Notes: generated by a model from the sequence alone, not told the origin. DNA of 64,000 bases from Adiantum capillus-veneris (GCA_014529385.2 CM043961.1:14024978-14088977); one strand, 5' to 3'; positions 23,584 through 34,522 are shown, counted from the stretch's first letter. Numbers and translations are program-made.

Positions 23584-24819
23584 CTATGAATCGCAATGTC
23601 CTTTCATCCATTTCATACCTTCTTTCTCTGATTGAAACCCAGGAGGTGGAGGTTGTACCGGCCTCACCACTCCATGTGTTTCTCTCACATTTTGTTGCTC
23701 CGAAGGGTAGTACTCACTTTGGTTGCTACACCACATTGTAGCTGGTACTAGCGTTGGTTTATTTGATACTTCCATCATTCTCATGTATCTGATGTCTACC
23801 AGCATTGTAACACGTGGCAGCGGAGGTTGTTGTCCTAAGACAAGCTGTGGCCTTAAAACTCCTACTGGTCTTGGCGCATTCCCCATAATGTATCTAGGTG
23901 GAGTAGGTTCTTCTTGAACAGGTTGTACTTACCTCTCCCTAGCATTTTCCATGCTATAATAGCACTCTTCCCCCGTATGGTTCGTCCATTTTCTCTCAAT
24001 TTCACACCACTTCGGCTCTCCCGAATCAGACCTTACAAGAGGAATCAACCTCTTGACCAAGTCGTAGATAAGCTTTTCTTGATCAATAGGTGCCGTTGGC
24101 TTGGCAATGGACTCACTTATCTGTGAAACACTGTGCTGAGAGGATGTGTCATCTCCTTGACTCTTTAAGTCCTTTTCTTTGTATGCCTCACAATTATCCA
24201 CTAGATAAAGAGCTTCTTTGATCAACTCGTTTAGCGTCATCCTCCTTAGCATATGCAGATCCTTCTGAAGGCCCGCATGTCTCATTCCCTGGATAAAGAT
24301 CAGCATCAGTCGTGCTTGCGTAGGTAACTCCGCTCTCGGACAGAGCTTAACATATCTCTTGAGCCGTAATGATGCTTTGCGTACTGATTCATTCTCTTTC
24401 TATTTGAATCTATGGATTTGCGAGACTGTGTTGTGAGCAATGCCTTTTGGTGAGAATTCTTCAATAAACTCCTCAAACAGCTCATCTAGGGTCTCAAAAT
24501 CCCATTTTTCCACCGAGTCGAACCATGTAGCTGCATCATCTTCTAGAGTCAATCCAAATCCCGCAAACCGTGTCGCAAAATCTGAAACTTCCTCTGCTCT
24601 AATCACTCTTCTAAAAGACGTTACGTGATCTCTTGGATCTTCATCTCCGGAGTATTTTCTGTTTACCCATTTCTGGACTTGGGATGGTCTAACTCGTCGA
24701 TTGTCTACAAGTCTAACCAGAGACTCTCCCAATCCTTCTCTTGTTATCGCTCTTGAAGGGAATCCTGGTGGCTCTCTTCTTGGAATTCCTATAGGAATTC
24801 TCGTGTTTGGTGGAGGCAT
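23584..24819 (-). pseudogene. Element 2 gag capsid region
   Basis: A single frame with stops near 24400 and 23929, each consistent with C-to-T change of a Gln codon. The N-terminal segment has the retrotransposon gag pattern (YSGDEDPRDHVTSFRRV, AATWFDSV, FEEFIEEF). The middle segment has RLMLIFIQGMRHAG and a possible degenerate Cys/His motif (WCEIERKWTNHTGEEC). The last segment is Pro-rich. Role: capsid of a Ty3-like element. Confidence 0.8.
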
Positions 24820-24864
24820 TTGTGGTCCTTCATTGACGAAATATACACCTCTTTCTAGTACAAT

Positions 24865-25197
24865 CTAAGGATTTGTGCTTTCTACAACTCTATATTCTCT
24901 TCCATACTTGTCGACAACTATAGATCTCCATTGACAGTCGACTCCGTATGTGTGGACATATAAGAGCTTGTAATCCGTTATGTCTTCTAGGTATGGATTT
25001 GAGCACCTATAAAGATTGACCTCATTGTCATCAATGTATCTATATAGTCCTTCACTCTCATGACCAATCATCCAAACACTCTCAACAATATGGGTCTTTA
25101 TCAATTGCAAGTTTGGAAGATCCATTGTGGGAGGATATTCCTCTATCGTCAGTATCTCCAAGCTAGTGTAAGCTGCGTTTGAATCTAGGGTCGACAT
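24865..25197 (-). CDS. First frame of element 2 (unknown function)
   Basis: 110 codons starting with ATG, in the same frame as gag and separated from it by one TAG that could have been CAG. Contains VWMIGHESEGLYRYIDD and CQWRSIVVDKYGREYRVVE. No family recognised. It may simply be the N-terminus of Gag. Confidence 0.5.
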   Translation of the reverse strand: MSTLDSNAAYTSLEILTIEEYPPTMDLPNLQLIKTHIVESVWMIGHESEGLYRYIDDNEVNLYRCSNPYLEDITDYKLLYVHTYGVDCQWRSIVVDKYGREYRVVESTNP

Positions 25198-27221
25198 GAT
25201 TTCTGGGCTTAAGAGATTTTTCTTGGTTCAAGTAGACTTAGTCCACTGTGTTCAAGTGCTTTGGTTAGGGAAAAGTCGAAACTATGTCCAAAACCGCAAC
25301 CGTTTCGTCACAATTCTCGCAAATTGTCGCTTTCAGACACCCCTGACTTCCGGATGAATTTTGAGGCCTTAAATGATGTTTTTTTCAAAATTGAACTAAA
25401 TGGTTTTCGTCGGCATACATTTAGTTCAAGTTTTGCTCTAAGATCTATAGAGCCATTCTCAGGCTACGTTTTGATATAAAAACTTTTCCGATCCGATATT
25501 GTTTGTGAATGTTATGGCCAAAACAGTGAAATGCAGTTTAGACTGGTCAAAATGAGTCCAAATTCAATTTTGAAAAAAGATTCAGGATCTCTGTGACACT
25601 GTGGACACTCCTGTATGGTCAAAAGTATAGTTGGGCCCTAAAAAAGGCCTAGAGACATCCTACGCGTAGGATGTCTATATGCTCAGAATTTAACAAAATT
25701 TGGTCCAGAGACTCCCCTTAAGTCCAACAACACAATGGTATGCTCAAAATTTCATTTGGATTTAAAAATGGCCTTGAGACATCCTACGCGTAGTATGTCT
25801 TTTTGCTCAGAATGACTTGAAATTTTCACCCTAGATTCTCCTTGGTGTGTTGATCACAGTGGTGTGCTCATAAGTTGTTTTGGAGTCCTAAATCAAGCTG
25901 AAGACATCCTACGCGTAGGATGTCTAAGTGCTCAGATTTTGTCCATACTTGCACTGTAGCTTCCCCTTGATGTGCTAAACTCATAGCTATTTTTATTTTT
26001 TGATTCTAGCACCTATAGGTTGGTCGAATGATCAAGAATCTGCTCCAGAAGCCTGATGTCTGTTCTGATGAATTCCTAAGTCAAATCAACTCCAAATTGG
26101 ACCAAATTTTCCTAGGAGGCTTATCTAAGGCTATATGCTAGCATGGTATGGTCACATTAGAATTTTGGTTTCAGAATTATGCATTAGACATCCTACGCAT
26201 AGGATGTCTTTTTGCTCAGAATTTCCCCAAATTTGAACCACAGACTCTCCTTAAGGTGCTGATCACTGTGGTATGCTCAAAATTTTGTTTAGAGTCCAAA
26301 ATCACACAGAAGACATCCTACGCGTAGGATGTCTTTTTGGCCTGTTTGACCCCAAACTTGTCCCACAGCTTTCCCTTGATGTCAGTAACCCAGTGCTATG
26401 CTTAGATTTTAATTTGGATGTCAAAAGACCCCAAAACTAGCTGTTCTTGCCTTTTTCAGTCAAAATGCTAAAGTCTGTTCAATCTTCCTTTCAATGACCC
26501 AAATGAGATGAAATTGATCACATGCACTCAAAACATCATGTATAACATGCACATGAAGTCACCCTATGGTTTGGTCTCAAAATTAGGCTTTGGACACAAT
26601 TTGGGTAGGATGTCTGGCAGTTCTCGTCTTTTGGCTTTGATCTGTCAAAATACAGGTGAAAATAGGGTAAAACCTACCTTCTGAACACACTAGTAACCTC
26701 AGACTTTCAAAATTTCCACAAGATCACCCTGTAGACATCCTACGCGTAGGATGTCTACTGTTGATTTTTTGAGATTGAAGTGTCCCTGATGCTTCCTTAT
26801 GCTCTCAGCAAGTGCAAGTATGCTTCACAATTGCAAAAACATGCAACAATCACTCAATTTAAGCCTTTTCTGAAATTTTGCGTTCTCTGACTCCGCCTTT
26901 TGGCTTTTGGTCAACAAAAATAGGGAAAAACACCCAAGTCAATATGTTACTAGGGTAAAACCTACCCTCTGAACCCACTGGTGCAGTCAGAATTTTCAAA
27001 TTTGGTCTCCATAACCCCCTTGATACATCCTACGCGTAGGATGTCTATGTTTACAGAATTGCAGGTTTTCTTCACAGAACCCTTGCAAATGCTCTTTTAT
27101 ATGCACAACATCAGCGAGTCATACAAAAATATCCACAAAAGCTTGTTTAATGCATTTTTACCCTCAAAAGAACTCTTTTCCGTGATTTCAAATGCAATCA
27201 AGCACTTTAGAAAATAATTCA
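25198..27221. repeat. Array of ~125-140 bp repeats with a 20-24 bp perfect palindrome
   Basis: Seven palindromes ACAT-CCTA-CGCG-TAGG-ATGT (usually extended by AG/CT to 24 bp) begin at 25655, 25779, 25904, 26188, 26313, 26735 and 27025. The spacings are 124, 125, 284, 125, 422 and 290 bp, near multiples of about 125-145 bp. Each is followed by TCAGAATTT-, CCACAGACTC- and GGTATGCTCAAAATTT-like phrases. An isolated right half lies near 26605. The second copy has one arm change (TAGT) and the fourth has CGCA at the centre. The region lies 5' to element 2 and 3' to the copia element, so it is probably LTR or leader DNA of one of them. Confidence 0.88.
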
Positions 27222-27752
27222 GTGTTGAATAGCTCTAGATCAGCATCGGATCACTTACCTAAAGCTACTCCTACAAAGCATATGGGGTTTTGCATCTATG
27301 AGTAGAAAAACGCTTCACTGCCACACACGGACTAGTAAACGCTTTTATCACCTCACAAATCACTCGACCACCAACAACTACTCTAATCCACAGATCCTAA
27401 CTAAACCTATCTAGTCGCAGACCCTCGGCAAGACACACGCTTCCTGGCTATCCACTTGATCGCGGAATATCCTCTTCCGGATCCACTTAAGAAAAACGCT
27501 TTCTTTAGCCGAACTAAATCAAGCAACCATCACACGAGTGTTAGTAGGAAACCTACTTAGTGAAGGAGTACGAGCGGAAGTGCGACGCGAGAGAGAGTGC
27601 GAGAAGAAGAGCACGACGATATGGTGAACTCGCTCTACTGTAATGTGTAGAGCATAGTGAGTTCTTATTAGGTTTTTACAAAAGAATATGTGTACATACC
27701 TGGCGGCCCGCCCACTTACCTGGGCGACCACATTGGGCTTTATACCCCAACA
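27222..27752 (-). mobile_element. 3' LTR of the minus-strand Ty1/copia element
   Basis: Minus-strand sequence after the polyprotein reaches the purine tract AAGTGGGAGG (27754-27763) and then TGTTGGGGTATAAAGCCC, an LTR start at 27752. A near-repeat of the internal edge (CACATTGGACTTTAAG and GGCTTTATACC) lies around the junction. The far end cannot be fixed because the matching 5' LTR is not intact. The LTR may extend left into the palindrome array. Confidence 0.6.
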
Positions 27753-27841
27753 ACCTCCCACTTAAAGTCCAATGTGGTACTTTAAGTGTGAGAGAAGCTA
27801 CTATACAAGCTAATATACAAGAGATGTAGAGAAGTGATGTA

Positions 27842-28926
27842 CTACCCTACACCTAACTGCTTGCGAAAATGCGCAAAGCTCTCTGAGGGAAGTCCTTTTG
27901 TAATTAGATCAGCAGGATTTTCTGTGGTGTAAACTTTGACAAGCTGAAGTTGCTTATCCTCGAGAATTTCCCTGATGAAATGATACTTCACATCCACATG
28001 CTTTGTATTTGAGTGATAAACTGGATTGCGAGCCAATTATATAGCACTTTGACTATCACAATATAACACAGGCATCTCTTCTTTGATTCCCAAATCTGTT
28101 ACTAGTCGATTAAGCCAAATTGATTCTTTGCATGCCTCTAATGCTGCAACATATTCAGCCTCTGTAGTAGACTGAGTAACACAATCTTGTAATCTAGAAC
28201 GCCATGATACTGCTCCACCAGCCAATGTAAAGACATACCCTGACGTAGACCTTCAGTTGTCTAAGTCACCTACATAATCCGAGTCTGTAAAACCCTTTAC
28301 ACTTAGCTCCTTACTCCCATAGCATATACGCATACTCTTTGTAGCTTTCAGGTATCTCAATATTCCTTTCACTGCCTCCCAATGTTTCTTGCCTGGGTTT
28401 GACATGTATCGACTTACTACTCCCACTGCAAATGCAATGTCTGGGCGAGTAGCAATCATTGCATACATCAAACTACCCACTGCAGACGCATATGGAATCT
28501 TATCCATTTCAGCTTGTTCTTCCTCAGACACAGGACAATCTTGTTTGCTAAGTTTCACATATGGTGGCAATGGAACACTCAATGCCTTTTGTCAATATAC
28601 TATGTTCGAGATAACCAAATCAACTTCTTTGATCTGTCTCTCTCAATGCGCATACCAAGGATATGACTTGCCTCACCCATGTCTTTCATGTCAAACGATT
28701 TTTCCATCTTTGACTTCAAAGCTGAAATTTCTTCCAAGTGCTTGCCAGCAATCAACATGTCATCCACATACAAAATAAGGATCAGCCAACTACCATCCTT
28801 AGATTTCTTTGTATATAGACAGTGATCGAACTCACTACGTTTGTAGCCTTGAGAAAGCATAAACTTGTGGAATTTATGGTACCATGCCCTCGGTGATTGT
28901 TTTAAGCCATAAAGACTCTTTAACAA
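27842..28926 (-). pseudogene. Ty1/copia reverse transcriptase C-terminus and RNase H
   Basis: Continues the pol frame after a TAA at about 28933. It holds the polymerase active site LYVDDMLIAG, then ASHILGMRI. After a disrupted stretch near 28590 come ATRPDIAFAVGVVSRYM and the RNase H residues in TDSDYVGD, EAEYVAALEACKE, YCDSQSAI and HVDVKYHFIRE. Further stops near 28253 (CGA to TGA) and 28037 (CAA to TAA) are C-to-T type. The frame ends 90 bp before the LTR. Confidence 0.92.
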
Positions 28927-28935
28927 CTGGCATAC

Positions 28936-31089
28936 TTAATCTTCCTTGCCTTTCTCAACAAACCCTTCTGGCTGCTGCATGTAAATTTCCACATCTAAAT
29001 CACCATGCAAGAACGCTGTCTTGACATCCATTTGGTGCAACACCAAATCTAATATGGCAACCAATGCAAGAAAGAATCTCAATGTAGTCATCTTGACCAC
29101 CGGAGAGAAGACTTCATCAAAGTCAATGCCTTGTTCTTGCTTAAAGCCCTTGGCAACAAGCCTTGCTTTGTACTTTGGCTGACTATCATGAGCGGTGATC
29201 TTATACCTGTAAACCCATTTACAAGGTAGAGCCTTTTTGCCGTGTGGTAATTTAACTAGCTTCCATGTCTTGTTTCTATGCAGAGCTGTCATCTCTGACT
29301 GCATGGCCAATTGCCAATTCCTGGGGTCCTTCATTTGCACTGCTTCCTTGTAACATAAAGGCTCATTGCAATTAGTCAACATGACATAGTTCATAGATGG
29401 AACAAACCTATCAGGAGGTCGCATGACACGTCCAGGTCTACGCACAATAGGTGGCTCAGGCTCAGCCACAACCTGTGGTTCCACTCTATCCTGTCCTTGC
29501 TCCTCTTGAGCCCTGACATTTTGTCTTGCACGTGCAGGTCCATCTTCTTGGAAGACAACTCTTCTAATCTCCTCAACCCTCTCTGGTTTAGAATGATATT
29601 TGGATTCATTAAAGTGAACATCATTGCTGCAGACAACCTTTCTGGATTCGGGATCCCAAAGTCTGTACCCCATCTCACCAGAATTACCATAGCCTAGAAA
29701 GATGCACTTTCTACTCTTTGGCTCAAGTTTGTTCCTAAATTCCTTTGGAACGTGAGTATATGCCTCACAACCAAAGACTCTGAGATTCTTGTATGAGGGA
29801 ATTTTGCATGACCATACCATCTCTGGCACTGAATCCTTCTGCAAAACCTTGCTAGGAGATCTATTTACAAGATGAACAGCTGTTGATACAGCTTCAGCCC
29901 AAAACCCATTTGGCAGTTGTGCATTAGACAACATACTTCTGACCTTCTCTTGTATGGTCCTATTCATCCTCTCAGCAACACCATTTTGAGGAGGATTGTA
30001 AGGAGTAGTAAGTTCACGTTTTATACCTTTTGACTCACAAAAGTCCTGAAAGGCCTTTGAAACATACTCTCCACCATTGTCAGTGCGTAAGCATTTAAGC
30101 TTCTTGCCACTCTGATTCTCCACAAGTGTCACAAACGTTTTGAAAACACTAAACGCTTCATCCTTGTGCTTGAGAAAGTAAACCCATACTTTCCTCGAGT
30201 AATCATCTATAAATGTCATAAAGTAAGAAGCTCCCCCTAGAGATAGGTTAGGCATAGGTCCACACAAATCACTATGAACAAGTGCCAACTGTGTGTCTCT
30301 TCTACTGCTTCTATGCTTATGTGGCTGTTGTGTTTGCTTACCATACAGACAATGTTCACAGAATTCAAAATCATTAAATGAAAAGCCAGGCAAATAACCA
30401 GAACGAGACAAGATTTCCATTCCCTTCTTGGACATATGTCCTAACCGGTTATGCCACAAAGAAACGTTCGGCTGCTCGGTTACATTGATTACATTTTTAG
30501 AGACATTTGATACATAAATCATGTAAAGTCCTCCAGAATTTACTCCATGTGCTACTGTCATAGAACCCTTGGATATCTTCCACATGTTCTGTCCAAAAGT
30601 GGTGACGTAGCCAGCATCATCAAGTAAACCTGTGCTGATCAAGCTCTTTGTAATTGCAGGAACATGTCTCACATTCTTCAGCGTGAAAGAAGAGCCATTC
30701 TGAAACTTCAATTGTACATCTCCAACACCTAAGATCTCACATGTCTGCCCATTGCCTAGCCGAACATGATCTTTAGTGGTCACATAAGAGGTAAACCACT
30801 CCTTGTTTGGAGACACATGAAGTGATGCCCCTGAGTCTATAATCCAGTGACTCAGTGCATTTCCATCAGATGCTGTAAGAAGAGCTGAGTCCATTGTATT
30901 CTTCAAGAAGTAGATGTCTCCTGACACTAGACTGTCATCCTCTGCAACAATGTTTGTCACATTTATTTCTTGAATCTTCACTGAGGACTTGTTCTTCTCA
31001 CCATGGTCTTCAGCTTTCTCTTTGCCTTTTTTGCTTTCCATTCTCTGCAGTCTCTTTTCATGTGACCCTTCTTGCCACAATGGTAGCAT
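28936..31089 (-). CDS. Ty1/copia pol: protease, integrase, start of reverse transcriptase
   Basis: A 717-codon open frame. In order: protease (WIIDSGASLHVS), the pre-integrase zinc region (LWHNRLGHMS, CEHCLYGK), the integrase catalytic core (LVHSDLCGPM, CLRTDNGGEYV, NGVAERMNRTIQ, the D,D35E pattern), the FGCEAYTHVP region, and then reverse transcriptase (WVYRYKITAHDSQPKYKARL, LVAKGFKQEQGIDFDEVFSP, QMDVKTAFLHGDLDVEIYM). It stops at TAA near 28934, where one base change would continue into the YVDD segment. Pol lies in the -1 frame relative to gag. Among the better preserved retroelement frames in the window. Confidence 0.95.
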   Translation of the reverse strand: MLPLWQEGSHEKRLQRMESKKGKEKAEDHGEKNKSSVKIQEINVTNIVAEDDSLVSGDIYFLKNTMDSALLTASDGNALSHWIIDSGASLHVSPNKEWFTSYVTTKDHVRLGNGQTCEILGVGDVQLKFQNGSSFTLKNVRHVPAITKSLISTGLLDDAGYVTTFGQNMWKISKGSMTVAHGVNSGGLYMIYVSNVSKNVINVTEQPNVSLWHNRLGHMSKKGMEILSRSGYLPGFSFNDFEFCEHCLYGKQTQQPHKHRSSRRDTQLALVHSDLCGPMPNLSLGGASYFMTFIDDYSRKVWVYFLKHKDEAFSVFKTFVTLVENQSGKKLKCLRTDNGGEYVSKAFQDFCESKGIKRELTTPYNPPQNGVAERMNRTIQEKVRSMLSNAQLPNGFWAEAVSTAVHLVNRSPSKVLQKDSVPEMVWSCKIPSYKNLRVFGCEAYTHVPKEFRNKLEPKSRKCIFLGYGNSGEMGYRLWDPESRKVVCSNDVHFNESKYHSKPERVEEIRRVVFQEDGPARARQNVRAQEEQGQDRVEPQVVAEPEPPIVRRPGRVMRPPDRFVPSMNYVMLTNCNEPLCYKEAVQMKDPRNWQLAMQSEMTALHRNKTWKLVKLPHGKKALPCKWVYRYKITAHDSQPKYKARLVAKGFKQEQGIDFDEVFSPVVKMTTLRFFLALVAILDLVLHQMDVKTAFLHGDLDVEIYMQQPEGFVEKGKED

Positions 31090-31790
31090 TCTATGTCACT
31101 CTTGCCTTTAGCACTGCGGGACTTGCTACGAGACTGATTCCTCTTTCCACCTTTGTACTTTTCTTTGGTCCTTCCCCTAACAACTAAGGTTGTTCCTTTG
31201 CCTTTGTCCATTATCTCTCTATTGGTTTCTTCAGTAAGCAGACTTCCTTCTACACCTGCTATGTTCAAACCATCTGGAGGTGCAGAATTACTCAAAGCTG
31301 TGCGAAAAGTGTCCCAACTTTCCGGCAATGTGATCAATAGGAACATAGCTCTAACAGGTTCATCAAACTTGACACCTTGAGCTGACAACTGATTATAGAT
31401 TGTGTTGAATTCATTCAGAGAATTGGACATAGGTGTCCCTTCTTTCATCTTCAAGTCAACAAGCTTCTTAAGCCAGTATACCTGTGAAGGTGCACTCTGC
31501 TTTTCATAAAGATCACTCAGCTTTAACCATGCTTGATAAGCCGACATCTCATCTCCTACATTGAAGTAAACGCTTTCTGCCAAAGTCAGCATAATGGTAG
31601 AAAGTGCCAATTCATCCATTTCGCTCCATTCATCTTCGTCCATATCTTCTGGTTTTATCCCCTTGAGCTTTATAGGTTTTATCTGCTTCTTTTGTACCAA
31701 CACGTGCCAAATCTGCTTCTTCCACAATGGGAAATTGGTTCCATCCAGCTTCTTGATATTGTAAAGAGCAGTGTCCTGTGATCCAGCCAT
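30978..31790 (-). CDS. Ty1/copia gag (UBN2-type) with zinc knuckle
   Basis: 270 codons starting MAGSQDTALYNIKKLDGTNF, the usual N-terminus of Gag in plant copia elements. The capsid helices include YQAWLKLSDLYEKQ and LPESWDTFRTALSN. The nucleocapsid knuckle is CYHCGKKGHMKRDC (CX2CX4HX4C), preceded by an Arg/Ser/Lys-rich stretch. The gag frame overlaps pol by 112 bp. A slippery heptamer lies just downstream of the knuckle. Role: virus-like particle formation and RNA packaging. Confidence 0.93.
   Translation of the reverse strand: MAGSQDTALYNIKKLDGTNFPLWKKQIWHVLVQKKQIKPIKLKGIKPEDMDEDEWSEMDELALSTIMLTLAESVYFNVGDEMSAYQAWLKLSDLYEKQSAPSQVYWLKKLVDLKMKEGTPMSNSLNEFNTIYNQLSAQGVKFDEPVRAMFLLITLPESWDTFRTALSNSAPPDGLNIAGVEGSLLTEETNREIMDKGKGTTLVVRGRTKEKYKGGKRNQSRSKSRSAKGKSDIECYHCGKKGHMKRDCREWKAKKAKRKLKTMVRRTSPQ
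31026..31032 (-). promoter_or_regulatory. Candidate -1 frameshift site A AAA AAG at the gag-pol overlap
   Basis: On the minus strand the gag codons GCA AAA AAG form the heptamer A-AAA-AAG in the correct phase. A -1 slip there moves directly into the pol frame, which then runs open for 700 codons. No strong downstream stem was evident by eye. A simple one-base loss in an A run would look the same. Confidence 0.45.
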
Positions 31791-32190
31791 AGGTACGCTT
31801 CACAGTAGTTTACTTTCCTGGGAAATATTCGACAGAGTTTCCCTTGTAAACTGACCTCTGAACCAATATCAACCTGTCAAATGAACCAAGAAAGCTTCAG
31901 ATTCTGCATAAATTTTGGCAGAGTCTCCTTTGTAAAATGGCTCTGGTGTACTCAAAAACAGACCAAAAAACAGCTCAAAAACACTGTCTCTCTGACATTG
32001 TAAACTGCGGGTAAACCTGTCTTGCACCTGTACTGTCTCTCACGGTCCTGTCACTATCCTATAAGCATAGACTGCGACAATGCCTCAACGGCAGTAAAGC
32101 AAAGATGCAATCCCAACTGTCTAACTCACAGTTAATACATCCTAGCTGCCTATCTAAGGGTGCTCAAGGGATCGCTCCAAGACCTGTATC
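31791..32190 (-). other. Leader of the copia element and remnant of its 5' LTR
   Basis: About 400 bp with no gene. Minus-strand TGGTTCAGAGG at about 31854-31864 resembles a mutated iMet-tRNA primer-binding site. Beyond it, phrases such as AAATTTTGGCAGAGTCTCC recall the palindrome-array repeat unit, so this may be a truncated 5' LTR. It is cut at 32191 by gypsy LTR sequence. Confidence 0.35.
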
Positions 32191-33090
32191 CTTTTATTAA
32201 ATGTTTTTAAATTAATTAAACTAGATTTACTCTAGCTTAATTCTCATTGGTCCACTTCAAGGGTCATCCAATAGAAATTGGGCACACCTTGTGGGCATCT
32301 GGCCTAGGGAGTTGACATGTGTCCCTCATTCCCTTTGTGTAAAGGGAGCCTGTGTGTGTGTGTGGATTTCTCTCTCATCCCCTACCTTTAGGGATCGTCC
32401 CTCCCATGTAGGGATGTGCAAAGACTTTTAGGGCACACACAAAGCATCCAATTTTCCCTAGGGTTGACCTTTGGACACAACCTTTGAATTTTGGAACCTT
32501 AGCATTTTGGAAGTCTTAATGGGCTGAACCTTAGGGTCTTTTTAGCCCATTGTTACACATGGCTCTTTTGTAGATGGCCCCCCCGTTGGATCCCTATTTT
32601 CCCTCCTTTGGATCCCTACTGTGGCCGGTCTGCTAGCTTAACCAATATTCTAGCTTTTTCTCCCCTGGCCTTCCCCACATTAAATGATCAGTTTAATATG
32701 AGAAAATCATTTAGGAGAATTAGATATTGATTATTATGACATTACCTCTCTCTTGAAATCATAGTCGTCCTCGATTATTGTGTAGAGAAGATAAAGCATG
32801 TTCATGAGTCCTTTTCTTAGCGGGTAGAGGATCCCTATGTTACCCTACGACATCATTCCACAATGGATGACTAGTCCATTTGGCGTTTGAGAGCCTGAGG
32901 CTGCCGCAAGCATGTCTGCACATTAGTCCTATCAATCTTCCATAGTAGAGTGACAAGCTCTACTTGGTGTTTGGGAGATGTCGTCTCCGCAAACTTGATC
33001 TAAGCATGCATACTAATTCATTTTTGTGCACACATAAAGAAAAAGAGAGTCTTATAAGACAAAAATTTTGTTCATTTTTAACATTTTGTA
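32191..33090 (-). mobile_element. Left (3') LTR remnant of the gypsy element
   Basis: Two parts resemble the right LTR. First, 32191-32743 is about 98% identical to 39304-39857. Second, about 32765-32985 is clearly but distantly similar to about 40345-40540 (for example TACCCTACGACATCATTC and AGAGTGACAAG). The outer end is missing and joins directly to the copia leader. A TG repeat lies near 32352. No genes. Confidence 0.65.
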
Positions 33091-33097
33091 CATTTGC

Positions 33098-34522
33098 TTA
33101 CTCTTGGAAAGCATTGTAAGCATTGACAAGGTTTAGGTTATCCTTTAATTGTATGCCTTGCATCCATCTAGCATCTTCAAAAGGATAATTCTTAAACTTA
33201 ATAAGATATCGTCGGATAGTCTTACCGCCTCTTAGTACCTTGTCTTCATGTCGGAGAATGGACTCGAGCTGCAGCACCTCTTCTTGGTCCTCGATCTCCG
33301 GTGGGTCTTCAATAGTTGGTTCTTGAGGTGGCTCTCCTTTGTAAGGCTTTAATAGGCTCACATGAAAAGCATTGTGTATGAGCCAATGATTGGGAAAATT
33401 GAGTTGATAGGCCATCTCATTGATTGGCCTAAGAATCTGAAAGGGACCATAGTACCTTTTTGCTAGTTTAGCATAGTACTTTTGGTGACCCGTAGGATTC
33501 TTGCCCGTTGTGTGCCTTAATCGAGCCTTGGGAAACTTTAACAAGACCCAATCGTTTTCTTTAAAGGCTTGGGCTCTTCTGTGCTTGTCAGCAACAGCCT
33601 TTTGCCTTTTCTGTGAGATAGAGATAGCATCCTTAATCTTTTGGAAAGATTCTTGTAGGTCTCGGCTATACTCATCTACAGCGAAGATCTTCCCATGTAG
33701 TAGCAAGGGACTTTTTGATCTTCCCTCAATTACCTCAAAAGGTGCTTTTCCCGTGGAAGTATGTACAGTGTTCTTGTAAGCATACTCCACTAAGGGTAAG
33801 TACTTCTCCCATTGGGATCTTTGATCTACTTCTGTTACATAGGCTTTTAGTAGATCGAGAATTGTTAGGTTAGATATTTCACTTTGGCCATCCGTTTGTG
33901 GATGATAGGCCGAAGAGAAATTTAGCCTTGTCCCTAAATTCTCAAAGAGACCCTTCCAGAAATTACTGGTCATTCTAGGATCTCTATCCGACACTATGGA
34001 CATTGGCAAGCCATGGTACTTGAAAATTTGTGAAATGAAGAGGGTTTCCATTTGATGGGCTTTGATAGTCTTTTTGACAGGTATAAAATGAGCTTGTTTA
34101 CTAAACCTATCTACTATCGTCCATATTCCCGTATTCCCATGGATAGACTTAGTCAATCCAAAGATAAAATCCATGGATATGCTCTCCCATGGTGAATTAG
34201 GGATTGGCAAGGGTTGAAGCAATCCAAGTTGCTTCCCTCTATCAAATTTTTTCTTTTGACATACCACACATTTGGAAACATACTCTTGTATGTTCACTTT
34301 CATGGTAGGCCAATAGAAATATGTTTCAATTCCCTTTAAGGTAGACTGAATCCCTCTATGCCCCGCATAAGGTGGAGCATGAGATTCATACATTACTTTC
34401 TCACGTAGTGAGTTAGTAACGCATAGTCTATTGCCATAGAGAAGATAACCATCTTGTAAAGTAAATGGTTCTTCTTTCTTCCCTAATGCAAGGGCTGAAA
34501 TCGGGATCAATAGCATACTCAT
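33098..34522 (-). pseudogene. Ty3/gypsy integrase with chromodomain-like C-terminus
   Basis: A 474-codon open frame, shifted from the preceding RNase H frame near 34490. It contains the HHCC zinc domain (HAPPYAGHRGIQ, CVVCQKKKFDRG) and the catalytic Asp residues in SMDFIFGLTKS and IVSDRDPRM, with the Glu region AYHPQTDGQSE. That segment is followed by an unusual SNLTILDLLKAYV. It continues with YYGPFQILRPINEMAY and HNAFHVSLLKPY, then a divergent chromodomain-like end (LIKFKNYPFEDARW). It would insert the element cDNA. It is open throughout, though the polyprotein as a whole is broken. Confidence 0.93.

Noticed and set aside
25653-27044. Regularly spaced palindromic repeats resembling a CRISPR array
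   Set aside because: Spacing is near multiples of 125-145 bp, the DNA between repeats is itself homologous, no cas genes exist, and the context is eukaryotic.
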